A stretch of DNA of 64,000 bases, taken from assembly GCF_024498355.1 (NCBI RefSeq), contig NZ_CP101833.1, positions 1,841,001 to 1,905,000 of the forward strand, written 5' to 3'. This DNA comes from Bacillus pumilus (GTDB lineage Bacteria; Bacillota; Bacilli; Bacillales; Bacillaceae). The position numbers and the translations under genes are program-made. Of the stretch, positions 37,400 through 45,657 are shown piece after piece. How positions within the stretch are numbered: position 1 is the stretch's first letter; every line of letters begins with the position of its first letter. The notes beneath the pieces were generated by a model, which saw only the letters and a list, made by a program, of their open reading frames with translations, was not told the origin of the DNA and ran no database searches.

Positions 37400-39022
37400 A
37401 ATAGATGACTTTTGCTGTCAATATGATACTGAATCGTTAAAAAAGGAATACCGAACAGCTTCATTTGATGAACCGCTGTGAGACTTTCTTCTGCCTCCGG
37501 TTTCATATGAAAGCTCTCTTCCATTGGCAGTTTCATGGTGATAAAAGGCGTATTCAAATACAATCCTTCGTCACCGCTACTGCCTTTTGGACATTTGCTT
37601 TTTAATAGAAAGTCTTCCTGCTCATTAAAGGGTTTTAAAATGGCGGTAAGCTGTGAATACGGAAGCGGCAGAGCAATATTCATATAACCCGCATCTGCAT
37701 TGTGATGATGAGCATAAAGCGCAAAAAAGACTTGCTCACCTTTCTCGTTGTGACGAATCCACGCACGCACATTCTCTCTTTCTTCCTTAGGGTGTTGAAA
37801 TCTGCAAAGGCTTCCCGGCATTTCATACGGAATACGAGATGACCCCAAATATAGCTGACCTATTTTTTTAAAAACTGGTTGAAATATATAGACAAAAGGC
37901 CTCACCCACCAATGAAAATTGACCGCTGCTTTTAACGTAAATTGCATGGGGTCCTCATAAAACCTGCGAATAACAGGTGACACCCTTTCAGCTGAAAACG
38001 TCTTTCCATTTAATTCTTCAAGCGAATCTACTAAACCGATCTTCTCGCTATCATGTATTCTTTCATTTTGAAAAGACAGCAACTGAAAACGACCATGAAC
38101 CCTCGAAATCGGAAAATCCTTCTTGTTCAATCGATCGGCCGGCTTTTCGATCAGCCATCCAATCAGACCCGGTAAAATAACAAAACATGCGTTGATACTG
38201 CCATGAAACCAAAGCATTTGATCAATGCTTATGTAGGTCACACGCATGAGCATGCCAGCAGAATATAGAAGAGATAACACAATGGTCCCCATTAACATGC
38301 TGCTAGAAAACACAATCAGCCCTTTTGCCACAGCTGAAACGAAACCTTGTTTTCATACAAAGGATTCCATACACGTAGAGTGCGATCACATAAACGATGA
38401 CGCTAAACGTATCAAATAGACGGGAGAAGCTAATCCCAACAGCAATCATCACGGGTGACAGCAAAATGACCCAGCCACTTGCTTTGTATAAAAGCGTCTC
38501 TGATTTGCGCTGCCTCCCTAATAATCCATAAAAAAGCGGGATAAAAAAAGCGGAGTAATGAAAATGAATAGCAGTCAAAAGAACAATAAGCGGCGAAAAT
38601 GTCATCACTTGTATATTTCCCGTGTACAGCCAAAACCAAAGCCCACCTAAAGCGATATACATAAACGCACCATCTATCATGAGCTCATGGAGCGGAAAGA
38701 GTCCTCTTTTCAGCAAACGAGTCAAACCAAATAAAGCTAGAACCACTGTATAGACAAGCCATCCCGATGCAAACCAAGCGGAATGATACATGAATGCACC
38801 AGTTGCACAGAGAGCAGCAAATGGAAAGGCTTTCATTAAAAAGCCGATAAGCAACCCCTTCTTCCGCTTTTTCCCTTCCTGATCGAAAAAGTGTAATACA
38901 ACGGGAAGAAAAAACAAAATTGCAAGGAGAACAAAGAATTCTGCAATCGGACCTGTCAACAAACGGGTGGCGAGAAAACAAGACATGAAGATGATGCTAG
39001 ACGTCAAATGCCATTTATTCAT
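37396..39022 (-). pseudogene. yndJ: yndJ, split by an apparent frameshift
   Basis: Polytopic membrane protein of unknown function, YndJ family. Two overlapping reading frames cover it: residues from 39022 down to a TAG at 38303 (hydrophobic, about seven segments, ending in an unrelated tail after CMKTRF) and a frame from 38331 (GTG) down to 37396. Removing one A from the run AAAA (minus strand, plus positions 38350-38353) joins them as ILCMKQGFVSAVAKGLIVFSS and yields about 541 residues, close to the 546 I recall for B. subtilis YndJ. It may be a true mutation, a sequencing error, or two separately translated halves. ATG at 39025 is an alternative start. Overlaps the DUF4166 gene end. Confidence 0.7.
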
Positions 39023-39620
39023 CATGAGACACCCTTTCAGTAAACCGGCCTTTATAAGTAAAAAGAGTTCCAAAAAGGCGATTCTTCACATGCACATCAA
39101 TTGTATACTTACCTGCATGCTCGTCGTAGCCTTCCGTGACATCCGACACACCATATAGCCATGAAGGCAGCGGCAATTCCCGCCCTAACATCAGACATTT
39201 TTGCTTACCGGATTGAATGTGCAGGCACCCATTTTCCGTTACTGTAAAATGAAGCTCTGACATAAGAAGTCTAGGTTTTCCAAAGTAGTCTAGTACTTTA
39301 TGACTCTCCTGATCAATGATCATATCTGCATCAAAATGTCTTTCCCTCTCAGGGAAATAGAACGTACGAAACCAGTGCATTCCTTCCTCTCCCTTCTTTG
39401 TCATAAAGGGTTCGTTCACAATTCGAAAGGGAATGTTTTTCCCTCTCTCAGGGAAAAAACAGCGAAACAATGGACCTATTCTGAAGAAAAATCGTATGAG
39501 CCTCGTCCCGCCGCCTATTTCCTCCATGATCCCTTCGGCAGTAAACGCGCGGTTGTACCGCTCTTTCAATTTCGGATGCAGCTTATCGTAATCCTTTACT
39601 TGATGACGATGAACGACCAT
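39015..39620 (-). CDS. DUF4166-type protein
   Basis: 201-residue soluble protein of the type annotated DUF4166; function unknown. Central FRTFYFPERERHF and a C-terminal GKYTIDVHVKNRLFGTLFTYKGRF stand out, suggesting a beta-barrel or START-like lipid-binding form (inference). The frame extends to 39656, but the ATG at 39620 follows AAAAAGGGGAGG. It overlaps the upstream SRPBCC gene by 38 bp and the following yndJ by a few bases, so the three are translated as a unit. Confidence 0.7.
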   Translation of the reverse strand: MVVHRHQVKDYDKLHPKLKERYNRAFTAEGIMEEIGGGTRLIRFFFRIGPLFRCFFPERGKNIPFRIVNEPFMTKKGEEGMHWFRTFYFPERERHFDADMIIDQESHKVLDYFGKPRLLMSELHFTVTENGCLHIQSGKQKCLMLGRELPLPSWLYGVSDVTEGYDEHAGKYTIDVHVKNRLFGTLFTYKGRFTERVSHDE

Positions 39621-40464
39621 GTCTACCTCCCCTTTTTCGTTTGATCGAAAACACATCTACACAATCTTTTAAATTAATCATTCCTGCAATGGATAAAATG
39701 AAAAATGCACTCACCACAAGCGGCTCATGAAGGCTCGCCTCAGGGGATAGGATTCCTATACAAAGCATCATAAGCAGAAAAATGCTTTGCAGAATAAAGA
39801 GATATTTCTTTGATAGCTTAGGAATCAAAAATGATACGCCTAAAAGGGCATAAAACAAGCGAAACCCGGTGCTATGATCAAAAGCAGAATGTGAAAAAGG
39901 AATGATCGCTTGGCATAGCCAGACGATGGCAAACAGCAAACAAATCCCGTAATGAGCAAGTGTTCTCTCTAGCAGCAAACGGGGATGTGTTCCCTTTTCA
40001 AGCCACGTCTTTAATGCGCCAAAACTAAAGGCGGTCATAAAGCCCATCATCGGCCGAAAAAAGAATCGGTCTGCCCATTTCCACCCTTTTCCTTCTTTCG
40101 TTTCATAATCAAATTGAGTTTGAAACACAATGTGATCGTTCGTTTTCATGTACTTCCAATAGCCGCTGCCTTCTTTAATGAAAGATAAAGGATGTGACGA
40201 TTTGAATTTGAGCGAGGACGCTCTTTCATCGCGCTCATCCATCATTCTTGTTCGATACGCTCCTGTCCCTGTCACACTTATACCGAATCCAAGATGTTTT
40301 TCATACAAGAAGGATTGAGGCTGTTCATCTCTAGGTTCATTTAATGAAATGGTTGAAAATCGCAAATCCCATTGTTCATGAAGCTTTGGATTTTGCGTAT
40401 ATTCCCATACTTTCTCTATAGGTGCATGAATGGTTGTTTCCACATAAACAGGCTTTCTTTTCAT
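39583..40464 (-). CDS. SRPBCC domain fused to a DoxX-like membrane domain
   Basis: 293 residues. The N-terminal half (1-~150) is an SRPBCC/START-like ligand-binding domain (YVETTIHAPIEKVWEYTQNPKLHEQWD, shown to position 28 of the protein in outline, and GSGYWKYM). The C-terminal half has four hydrophobic segments (about 165-265) resembling DoxX-like proteins, ending in a basic Ser-rich tail. First gene of the three-gene operon with DUF4166 and yndJ. ATG at 40464 behind TAGAGGAG. A strong promoter and a palindrome at the start point precede it. Role unknown, perhaps handling a hydrophobic ligand at the membrane. Confidence 0.65.
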   Translation of the reverse strand: MKRKPVYVETTIHAPIEKVWEYTQNPKLHEQWDLRFSTISLNEPRDEQPQSFLYEKHLGFGISVTGTGAYRTRMMDERDERASSLKFKSSHPLSFIKEGSGYWKYMKTNDHIVFQTQFDYETKEGKGWKWADRFFFRPMMGFMTAFSFGALKTWLEKGTHPRLLLERTLAHYGICLLFAIVWLCQAIIPFSHSAFDHSTGFRLFYALLGVSFLIPKLSKKYLFILQSIFLLMMLCIGILSPEASLHEPLVVSAFFILSIAGMINLKDCVDVFSIKRKRGGRHGRSSSSSKGLR

Positions 40465-40480
40465 CTGCCTCTACTCCTCT

Positions 40481-40530
40481 ATGTGAATTATTTCACATAA
40501 TAAGCATACCATGTTTCACAGAACTGTCAA
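40481..40530 (-). promoter_or_regulatory. Promoter with operator-like palindrome for the SRPBCC operon
   Basis: On the minus strand TTGACA (40530-40525), 16-bp spacer ending in TGG, TATGCT (40508-40503). The predicted start falls in the perfect palindrome ATGTGAA-TTAT-TTCACAT (40481-40498 on plus). A further TGTGAAACA lies within the spacer. The layout suggests control by a dimeric repressor. Confidence 0.6.
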
Positions 40531-40608
40531 ATCTTTATTGGTTTTCTGTCAAAAAAATTTATATTCACGAAGCACTATAGCCCTTTTCATGATATCGGTT
40601 CGATACTT

Positions 40609-40636
40609 AAAAAAGACCTGTCAATGAGACAGATCT
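40609..40636 (-). terminator. Terminator behind the TetR remnant
   Basis: Minus-strand stem AGATCTGTC/GACAGGTCT (one wobble) and a T-run. It overlaps the stop codon of the decayed tetR-like frame. Confidence 0.7.
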
Positions 40637-40870
40637 TCTTTTTGCTGTACGCCTGAGATATAAAGCCGGACCGCATAACTCACACTATCTTCAAGCTGTT
40701 CTTTTCGTTGAAATCCCTTTTTATTTGAAATATCTCCAAAGCCATGCAGTAAGCTTCTGAGTCCTCTTACTACATGCGTCATTTCCTCTCATCGTATAAA
40801 GAAATATCTTTTCGATCGGTTTGTCTTTTTGTGCGCAAATTCAATGATCGAGCTTGCTGCCATTTTTAAA
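40621..40870 (-). pseudogene. Remnant of a TetR-family regulator (C-terminal part)
   Basis: Minus-strand translation from about 40766 to the TGA at 40621 gives VVRGLRSLLHGFGDISNKKG then QRKEQLEDSVSYAVRLYISG, typical of the C-terminal ligand domain of TetR proteins. Upstream the frame is broken by an in-frame TGA, while a neighbouring frame (about 40870-40775) still reads a plausible ALKMAASSIIEFAHKK helix. The whole N-terminal DNA-binding half is absent, since the yobU-like gene ends at 40877. It still has a terminator. Probably the former repressor of an adjacent operon. Confidence 0.55.
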
Positions 40871-40876
40871 GCAGCA

Positions 40877-41356
40877 TCAATGTGAGCTAATATCATTAGT
40901 TTCAGCAACTATTTTTTTATCAACCGCAATATAAATATCAATTTGCGCTTCTTTTGGATCAATTGATCTTTCGTCGTACCATTCAAAATCGCCTGTATAT
41001 GTGCGGAAATAACGCTGATCCCAATTCCAAATCTGCTGCCATGTTTCAAGCACAACTTCTTCAATCGGTCCCTTTCTCGTTCGAAATCTTGCATAGGTGG
41101 ACGCGGGAATCTCTTTTGCATGTTCCACATGATGATCCACAAATTGTCCCGCTGTAAATAAATATGAGCCATTTTCATCTGTTTCATAATCTGAATATAG
41201 CCCGATGACAGGCGCTTTTCCGCCATGAAGCTGCTGCGCGAAAAATTGCTGCCAAAGAGGTGCAATTTTCCGGTCTTCCGTCCGTTCCATTTCATTCGTT
41301 GTTCGGATAGACAACCCTTTGATCAAATATTTCTCTAATGTCACGATATCGTACAT
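40877..41356 (-). CDS. yobU: YobU-like GyrI/effector-binding protein
   Basis: 159-residue stand-alone ligand-binding domain of the GyrI/AraC effector type (Integron_cass2/AraC_E_bind), with the pattern KGLSIRTTNEME, PVIGLYSDYETDENG, IPASTYARFRTRKG and DFEWYDERS that is usual in this fold. Follows yobV by 54 bp, the same pair and order as B. subtilis yobV-yobU, so it may bind the signal sensed together with YobV. ATG at 41356 behind AAAAGGAGATG. Ligand unknown. Confidence 0.8.
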   Translation of the reverse strand: MYDIVTLEKYLIKGLSIRTTNEMERTEDRKIAPLWQQFFAQQLHGGKAPVIGLYSDYETDENGSYLFTAGQFVDHHVEHAKEIPASTYARFRTRKGPIEEVVLETWQQIWNWDQRYFRTYTGDFEWYDERSIDPKEAQIDIYIAVDKKIVAETNDISSH

Positions 41357-41410
41357 ACATTCTCATCTCCTTTTTTACCATCTTATAAAAAGAAACCTGA
41401 CAACACTGTG

Positions 41411-42343
41411 TCAAGTTCCTTTAGGTAAAAGAAATTGTTTCAACTGGAGATCAAATGCTTCCTGGACATGCTGCGGTGAGATAATGTCGACATCTGGTCC
41501 TAAATGGAATAGGAAGCTATATAACCAATCATCTTGAGGCAGGCTGATTGCTGCAAGATAGGTTCCGTCTGAACATACGATTAATTCGCTCTCATCCACC
41601 CACTCCTTCACTCTGCCAACTGATGCTTCTGTTACTCTTAGCATAAGTGTGCTTACTGAAGATGCTTCGTGCCAAGAGTCATTCCAGGGCTTCTCTTCGT
41701 TTTTGATCCTTTTCGGTTGGAAAAACCCTGAAATCGTGATGAGGTCTGTCATTCTTGTGAGCTTGAACAGACGAAAGGCTTTTTTCACACAACAAAACGC
41801 ATACAAATACCAATGCCTTCCTTTTAAGACGAGCGTGTAAGGCTCCACTTTCCGAGGAAGTGTTTCTCCTTTCGCATTGCGATAGGTGAACTGAATATAT
41901 TGGTGCTCTGAGGCAGCTGTATGAATGAGCTGGAGCTTCTTCTCTAAGTGGCTGTCTTTTCCCCAGGAGCTTAAATCAATGAAGATATGGTGCTGTTTTT
42001 CGCTTTCATCTGTTTGAGACGGAATCAAGGATTTGATTTTTTTCAGTACATGCTCACTTTCTTTAAAGGAGTATGCACTCGTCATGCTTTCAAGGGCTGT
42101 TAAAATGAGCTCGATGTCATCATCGGTGAATAATTTTTTCTCTAAACGATAGTCGTCAACAAGTGAAATGCCTCCGCCTGCTCCTTGCGTTGTCACAACA
42201 GGAATCCCGGCTTGATTGATAGTATCAATATCACGATAAATGGTCCTCACGCTCACTTCATGAAGTTCTGCAAGCTCTTTCGCTTGTACTTGCTTTTTGC
42301 TAATGAGCAGCATCACAATAGACAAAATGCGATCAATTTTCAT
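41411..42343 (-). CDS. yobV: HTH/WYL-domain transcriptional regulator YobV
   Basis: 310-residue regulator with an N-terminal winged helix (VQAKELAELHEVSVRTIYRDI, residues ~19-40), a WYL domain in the middle (KVEPYTLVLKGRHWYLYAFC, near 165-190) and a WYL C-terminal extension. The family senses small molecules or nucleic acids. ATG at 42343 with GAAAAAGAGGAAAAG upstream. Divergent from yobW; the two share 118 bp that contain a perfect 14-bp palindrome. Confidence 0.85.
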   Translation of the reverse strand: MKIDRILSIVMLLISKKQVQAKELAELHEVSVRTIYRDIDTINQAGIPVVTTQGAGGGISLVDDYRLEKKLFTDDDIELILTALESMTSAYSFKESEHVLKKIKSLIPSQTDESEKQHHIFIDLSSWGKDSHLEKKLQLIHTAASEHQYIQFTYRNAKGETLPRKVEPYTLVLKGRHWYLYAFCCVKKAFRLFKLTRMTDLITISGFFQPKRIKNEEKPWNDSWHEASSVSTLMLRVTEASVGRVKEWVDESELIVCSDGTYLAAISLPQDDWLYSFLFHLGPDVDIISPQHVQEAFDLQLKQFLLPKGT

Positions 42344-42434
42344 GACTTTTCCTCTTTTTCATAAATGTAGGTTTTGATTTGATAAAAAAAGAAAGAATGG
42401 TAAAGATAAGTAACAGCCAGCATTCGTTTACATC

Positions 42435-42448
42435 CCTGCACGTGCAGG
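42435..42448. promoter_or_regulatory. Palindrome overlapping the yobW ribosome-binding site
   Basis: CCTGCACGTGCAGG is a perfect 14-bp palindrome ending in the first GG of the Shine-Dalgarno GGAGGAGG of yobW. It could be a YobV operator, or in RNA a 5-bp hairpin with an ACGT loop that lowers ribosome access. Confidence 0.45.
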
Positions 42449-42461
42449 AGGAGGTTGCATC

Positions 42462-42986
42462 ATGACACATAACGTGTGGCAGTTGTTCATTGTCGGGTTC
42501 GTCATATTGATCTGCATGATCATTCGAATGAATCGAATGAGACGCTATCAGCTCGTACGCCCGGTAAGTCTTTTGATAAGAATGTATGTATTTGGTTTCA
42601 CTGCCCTTATTCTTATGACAGAAGGATGGCAAAATCACAGTATTTTCATCTATGCCGCCATTGGTATGATCTTCGGTAGCAGTCTGGCCGTTCACGCCTA
42701 TCAGACGATTCGCATGAAAGAAGAAAATGGCCGTCTTTATGTCAAAACAAGTAAATGGATTGAAAGCTTCATTTTATGCTTGTTTTTATCGAGATTTGCC
42801 TTTAAATTAGTCGAGCTGACAAAACATTCACTGACGAAGATCGATGTCATTGAATTGTATCAGCGTATTGTGAGCGATGATGCCTTGACCATGCTCAGCT
42901 TTTTTCTACTAGCTGCTTACTATATTGTTTTTTCTTATCACATGATGAAAGCAAATAAAAGATCGAGTCATGTGCATCATGCATAA
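42462..42986 (+). CDS. yobW: Membrane protein YobW
   Basis: 174 residues with about five hydrophobic segments (roughly 5-25, 40-55, 60-80, 105-120, 143-160) and a His-rich C-terminus (SSHVHHA). The length and the position between yobV and czrA agree with B. subtilis YobW, described as a mother-cell sporulation membrane protein. I could not identify a sigma-K promoter with confidence. Function unknown. Confidence 0.75.
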   Translation: MTHNVWQLFIVGFVILICMIIRMNRMRRYQLVRPVSLLIRMYVFGFTALILMTEGWQNHSIFIYAAIGMIFGSSLAVHAYQTIRMKEENGRLYVKTSKWIESFILCLFLSRFAFKLVELTKHSLTKIDVIELYQRIVSDDALTMLSFFLLAAYYIVFSYHMMKANKRSSHVHHA

Positions 42987-43019
42987 AAACCTTCCTATAA
43001 GAAAGTAGGAAGGTTTTTT
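42985..43019. terminator. Terminator yobW / czrA
   Basis: 13-bp stem AAAAACCTTCCTA with TAGGAAGGTTTTT, 8-nt loop, between convergent genes; begins inside the yobW stop codon. Confidence 0.92.
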
Positions 43020-43020
43020 A

Positions 43021-43350
43021 TCAATCATGCTGTGCATGGTGAATCATTTGTTCAAGCACTTCCATCACATGCTGATCTTCAGGACTGTAGAAAATCGAGG
43101 TCCCTGCTCGTCTAGATTTCACAAGACGAAGGTTTTTTAAAAAGCGCAGCTGATGAGAAACGGTTGATTGCATAAGATTCAGTGTTTCCGCTATATCATT
43201 TACCGAGTGTTCACCTTGAGACAGCAGGTGCAGGATACGAATACGTGTCGGATCAGATAAGGCTTTAAATGTTTGTGAGACAAGAAATAGACTTTCTTCG
43301 TCCAGCTCCATCCGCTCCTGCTCTTGATTTGTATTCAGTTCTTCCTTCAT
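43021..43350 (-). CDS. czrA: ArsR/SmtB metal-responsive repressor CzrA
   Basis: 109-residue winged-helix repressor that releases DNA on zinc or cobalt binding. The DNA-recognition helix lies in [15 protein letters not shown], and the alpha-5 metal site appears as EDQHV...HHAQH at the C-terminus, giving the Asp/His and His/His ligands of the CzrA type. Same place as B. subtilis czrA (yozA) next to yobW. Its known targets there (cadA, czcD-trkA) are not in the window. Confidence 0.85.
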   Translation of the reverse strand: MKEELNTNQEQERMELDEESLFLVSQTFKALSDPTRIRILHLLSQGEHSVNDIAETLNLMQSTVSHQLRFLKNLRLVKSRRAGTSIFYSPEDQHVMEVLEQMIHHAQHD

Positions 43351-43466
43351 TTCGCTTCACCTTTCTTGTCAGTCAAATCACGACTTATTCTATGTATCAT
43401 CATATACCAAAACGTGCGGCGTGCAAAGCTTACACACCTTTAGAAAAAAGATTTATCCAAATAGCA

Positions 43467-43495
43467 TTGACACTTGGTAGCATTCTTTTTAAAAT
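43467..43495 (+). promoter_or_regulatory. Promoter of the PuuP-like permease
   Basis: TTGACA (43467-43472), 17-bp spacer, TAAAAT (43490-43495), 42 bp before the TTG start. Confidence 0.75.
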
Positions 43496-43537
43496 GAGCA
43501 TTATTTATTCATTTTTTTAGAGGAGCTGATAGGCAAA

Positions 43538-44863
43538 TTGACTGAAGAGCCAAGACTAAAACGCAGCCTGACTGTCTTTCCACTTGTTGTGATCGGGCTT
43601 GCTTATATGGATCCACTTGTCGTATTTGATTCATACGGCATTGTTGCTCAACTGACGAAAGGACACGTCGCTGCAGCTTATATATTTACTTTACTAGCAT
43701 TACTATTGACAGCGCTTAGCTATGGGAATATGGTGAAAGCTTTTCCAAAAGCAGGATCTGCATATACATATGCGCAAAAAAGTATTCATCCTCACGTCGG
43801 CTTCCTTGTGGGCTGGACGCTTTTGCTTGATTATTTATTTTTGCCTATGGTGAATTTCGCTATCGGAAGTGCTTATTTAACCGCAGCCTTTCCTGATGTA
43901 CCTCATTACATTTGGATCATCATACTTGCTATCGCCATAACGACTGTCAATGTAATCGGTATTCGGCTTACAGCCAACATTACGGCACTATTTGTTACCT
44001 TTCAGGTCATTGTCGCCGTCACCTTTGTTGGGTTTATTATTTATGGACTCACGCAAAACGCAGGCAGTGGGGAATTATTGTCAGCCCGGCCTTTTTATTC
44101 AGCTAGCTTAGACCCGGCTCTTATTTTTTCAGGGGCGACCATTTTATGTTTTTCTTTTCTAGGATTTGATGCGATTTCGACCATGTCTGAGGAAACCATT
44201 AAGCCAAAAAAGACGATTCCTCTTGCGATTTTCTTAACGGTCGCCATTGGAGGCGTGCTGTTTACCCTTACCTCATATTTTTTGCAGCAGGTCTTTCCAA
44301 ATTTCCAGCAGTTCAAGCATCCAGATGCGGCCTCACTTGAAATTGCGGAATTTGTGGGTGGCGCATTTCTGCACTCGTTCTTTTTAGCTGGCACGATGGT
44401 CGCTGTCATCTCTTCCTCATTATCGTCACACGCGAGTGCAGCAAGGCTGTTATATGCAATGGGAAGAGATCAATCGTTACCGAAGCGTTTCTTCGGTTAT
44501 ATTCATCCAACATTGAAAACCCCTGTTTTTAATATTTTATTAATCGGTGTTTTCTCTTTAACCGCAGTTATTGGCGAGCTTGAAGTCATTTATTCATTTA
44601 TCAGCTTCGGCGCATTGATTGGCTTCACTTTTGTGAACTTGTCTGTGTTTGCGTACTATTTCGTCAGACATAAACAAAGAGGTGTACTGAACACATTGAG
44701 ATATGCAATGATCCCTCTTTGCGGTACGGCCTTTTGTATTTGGCTGTTAACAAGCATCAGTACAAATGCATTAATCATTGGAATGGTCTGGCTCATTACC
44801 GGTTTCCTTTATTTCTGCTACAGGCTGAAAACAAGACCTGAATTTACGTTTGGGTATGATTGA
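43538..44863 (+). CDS. APC-superfamily permease, PuuP-like
   Basis: 441-residue amino-acid/polyamine importer with 12 predicted membrane helices. Motifs shared with putrescine importers include VIGLAYMDPLVVFDSYGIV, SYGNMVKAFPKAGSAYTYAQ and PHVGFLVGWTLLLDYLFLP in the first 110 residues. Start taken as TTG at 43538 (AGGAG 12-13 bases upstream). It lies between czrA and yocA, where I recall no such gene in B. subtilis, so it is probably a lineage-specific insertion. Substrate (putrescine or an amino acid) is inferred from family only. Confidence 0.75.
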   Translation: MTEEPRLKRSLTVFPLVVIGLAYMDPLVVFDSYGIVAQLTKGHVAAAYIFTLLALLLTALSYGNMVKAFPKAGSAYTYAQKSIHPHVGFLVGWTLLLDYLFLPMVNFAIGSAYLTAAFPDVPHYIWIIILAIAITTVNVIGIRLTANITALFVTFQVIVAVTFVGFIIYGLTQNAGSGELLSARPFYSASLDPALIFSGATILCFSFLGFDAISTMSEETIKPKKTIPLAIFLTVAIGGVLFTLTSYFLQQVFPNFQQFKHPDAASLEIAEFVGGAFLHSFFLAGTMVAVISSSLSSHASAARLLYAMGRDQSLPKRFFGYIHPTLKTPVFNILLIGVFSLTAVIGELEVIYSFISFGALIGFTFVNLSVFAYYFVRHKQRGVLNTLRYAMIPLCGTAFCIWLLTSISTNALIIGMVWLITGFLYFCYRLKTRPEFTFGYD

Positions 44864-44960
44864 TCATAAGGTTTTCACTTGGTATCCGGTGCAGGATGTG
44901 GCATAATAAAAAGGCTGTACTTCCCTTTTAAAAGCGGGGCAAAACAGGGGTGAACTGACC

Positions 44961-45623
44961 TTGAAAAAGAAAAAAACAGGATGTTTTGCCATTTCAGGCT
45001 GTTTCACGATTTTTCTGTTTGTTTTCGTATTAGCAGCCATTGTCATTTCCTTTAATCAAAAGGAGTTAAAAAAGCTGCCGATTGATACGGAATCAATTGT
45101 TTTGTCGAGATTGGATGATTACAAACCGCTTGTAGAAACAGAGTTAAGAGATCAAGATTTAGATCAATATACCGCGTTAATCCTCGGTATGATGTATCAA
45201 GAATCAAAAGGCAGAGGCGGAGATCCAATGCAATCCTCTGAATCTCTTGGTTTGAAAAGAAATGAAATCAATGACCCTCAGAAAAGCATTAGACAAGGAG
45301 TCCATCATTTTTCGACCATGTACAAGCATGGGAAGAAAAAAGGCGTTGATTTGGAAACCATTATTCAAAGCTATAACATGGGAATCGGCTATATTGATTT
45401 TGTTGCAAAAAACGGGGGAAAACATTCTGAGAAATTGGCAAAGCAATACTCCAAAAAGCAAGTGAAACGAAACCCCGAAGTTTATACGTGCGGGGGCAAC
45501 AAAGATAATTTCCGCTATCCTTATTGCTATGGTGATTTCACTTATGCTGAAAAAGTAAAAGAAAAAACGAAAACAGTTGAAGAAAAGATGAAATTGGCTT
45601 CATCATCCACACCATCATCGTAA
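44961..45623 (+). CDS. yocA: Membrane-anchored lysozyme-like protein YocA
   Basis: 220 residues: a basic N-terminus, one membrane anchor (GCFTIFLFVFVLAAIVISF, residues ~14-32) and an extracellular lysozyme-like/transglycosylase domain of the CwlT N-terminal type (ALILGMMYQESKGRGGDPMQ with the catalytic Glu, SIRQGVHHF, QSYNMGIGYIDF). It would cut peptidoglycan glycan strands. TTG start at 44961 behind AGGGGTG. The C-terminal tail is Lys- and Ser-rich. Matches B. subtilis YocA in length and position. Confidence 0.82.
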   Translation: MKKKKTGCFAISGCFTIFLFVFVLAAIVISFNQKELKKLPIDTESIVLSRLDDYKPLVETELRDQDLDQYTALILGMMYQESKGRGGDPMQSSESLGLKRNEINDPQKSIRQGVHHFSTMYKHGKKKGVDLETIIQSYNMGIGYIDFVAKNGGKHSEKLAKQYSKKQVKRNPEVYTCGGNKDNFRYPYCYGDFTYAEKVKEKTKTVEEKMKLASSSTPSS

Positions 45624-45624
45624 A

Positions 45625-45653
45625 AAAAGCACTTCCTACATGGAAGTGCTTTT
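45625..45653. terminator. Terminator yocA / mmgF
   Basis: 12-bp stem AAAAGCACTTCC with GGAAGTGCTTTT, 5-nt loop, between convergent genes. Confidence 0.92.
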
Positions 45654-45657
45654 CAAT

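Noticed and set aside
38303..38353. Programmed frameshift in yndJ
   Set aside because: Joining needs a +1 shift at AAAA, with no stop-codon stall, internal SD or pseudoknot seen; a mutation or sequencing error is simpler.
40909..41295. 128-residue minus-strand frame within yobU
   Set aside because: Shadow frame of the yobU-like gene, without RBS.
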